Assembly (NCBI GenBank): GCA_023389425.1
Contig: JAEWEK010000413.1
Coordinates: 1 to 5,251 of the forward strand
Reading direction: 5' to 3'
DNA from: Pseudomonadota bacterium
GTDB lineage: Bacteria > Pseudomonadota > Gammaproteobacteria > Burkholderiales > Burkholderiaceae_D
Length of the DNA: 5,251 nt
Position numbers and translations under genes: made by a program. The notes beneath the pieces were generated by a model, which was not told the origin of the DNA, searched no databases, and saw only the letters and a list, made by a program, of their open reading frames with translations. Below, in pieces: positions 5,174-5,251 of the stretch (its first letter is position 1; each line of letters opens with the position of its first letter).

Positions 5174-5251
5174 TTAGTTGGGCGCCCCGCGCGGATCCCG
5201 CGTCGGCCCGCCGCTGTTATCCCCCGGATGCAGCAGGATGGTCAGTAGCGC
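5174..5251 (-). CDS. Possible C-terminal end of an unidentified minus-strand gene (cut by window edge)
   Basis: On the minus strand a frame is open from the right edge for 25 codons to TAA (5176-5174). It reads ALLTILLHPGDNSG followed by GPTRDPRGAPN: a short hydrophobic stretch and then a Gly/Pro/Arg tail. Third positions are mostly G or C, as in the other genes. It would converge on gpsA with the REP pair between the two stops, a usual place for such repeats. The piece is too short to identify or to prove as coding; it could simply be an open frame by chance. Confidence 0.3.
   Translation of the reverse strand, partial: ALLTILLHPGDNSGGPTRDPRGAPN

Noticed and set aside
4328..5248. Plus-strand frame across gpsA into the repeats
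   Set aside because: Inside gpsA it is an off-frame Arg/Gly-rich translation. Its end contains GSRLRGNDG and FPRRRES, which are translations of the REP-like repeat and not protein sequence.

Overview
This window looks like a chromosomal core region of a GC-rich betaproteobacterium, most likely in the Burkholderiales and probably Oxalobacteraceae (Massilia/Duganella/Janthinobacterium type). The basis is high GC, strong G/C preference at third codon positions, and the style of the SecB, GpsA and GpmA proteins together with the gene order. The genus is inferred from memory of such loci, not from a search.

The layout is two divergent gene sets around an 86-bp AT-rich promoter region (2541-2626). 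Leftward on the minus strand are gpmA (cofactor-dependent phosphoglycerate mutase), envC (a coiled-coil/degenerate LytM activator of septal amidases) and the first 116 codons of a ctpA-like S41 carboxyl-terminal processing protease, which runs off the left edge. gpmA and envC are separated by one base, and 46 bp with a small hairpin separate envC from ctpA. This looks like one operon whose last two members act on the periplasmic cell wall.

Rightward on the plus strand are a membrane-anchored single-domain rhodanese (yibN-like), grxC (glutaredoxin 3), secB (export chaperone) and gpsA (NAD(P)-dependent glycerol-3-phosphate dehydrogenase). The first two are 24 bp apart. secB seems to have its own extended -10 promoter and a leader with hairpins, and a perfect 11-bp inverted repeat lies between secB and gpsA. 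The same rhodanese-grxC-secB-gpsA order, next to a divergent phosphoglycerate mutase-envC pair, is known in gammaproteobacteria.

The right end (5016-5251) holds an inverted pair of 31-bp REP-like palindromes, which translate into the spurious 'FPRRRES' and 'GSRLRGNDG' peptides, followed by what may be the last 25 codons of an unidentified minus-strand gene.

I see no phage, insertion sequence, CRISPR, tRNA or rRNA here, and no convincing new multi-gene system. The points most worth a second look are the replacement of one type of phosphoglycerate mutase by another at a conserved locus, the REP pair, and the RNA structures around secB.
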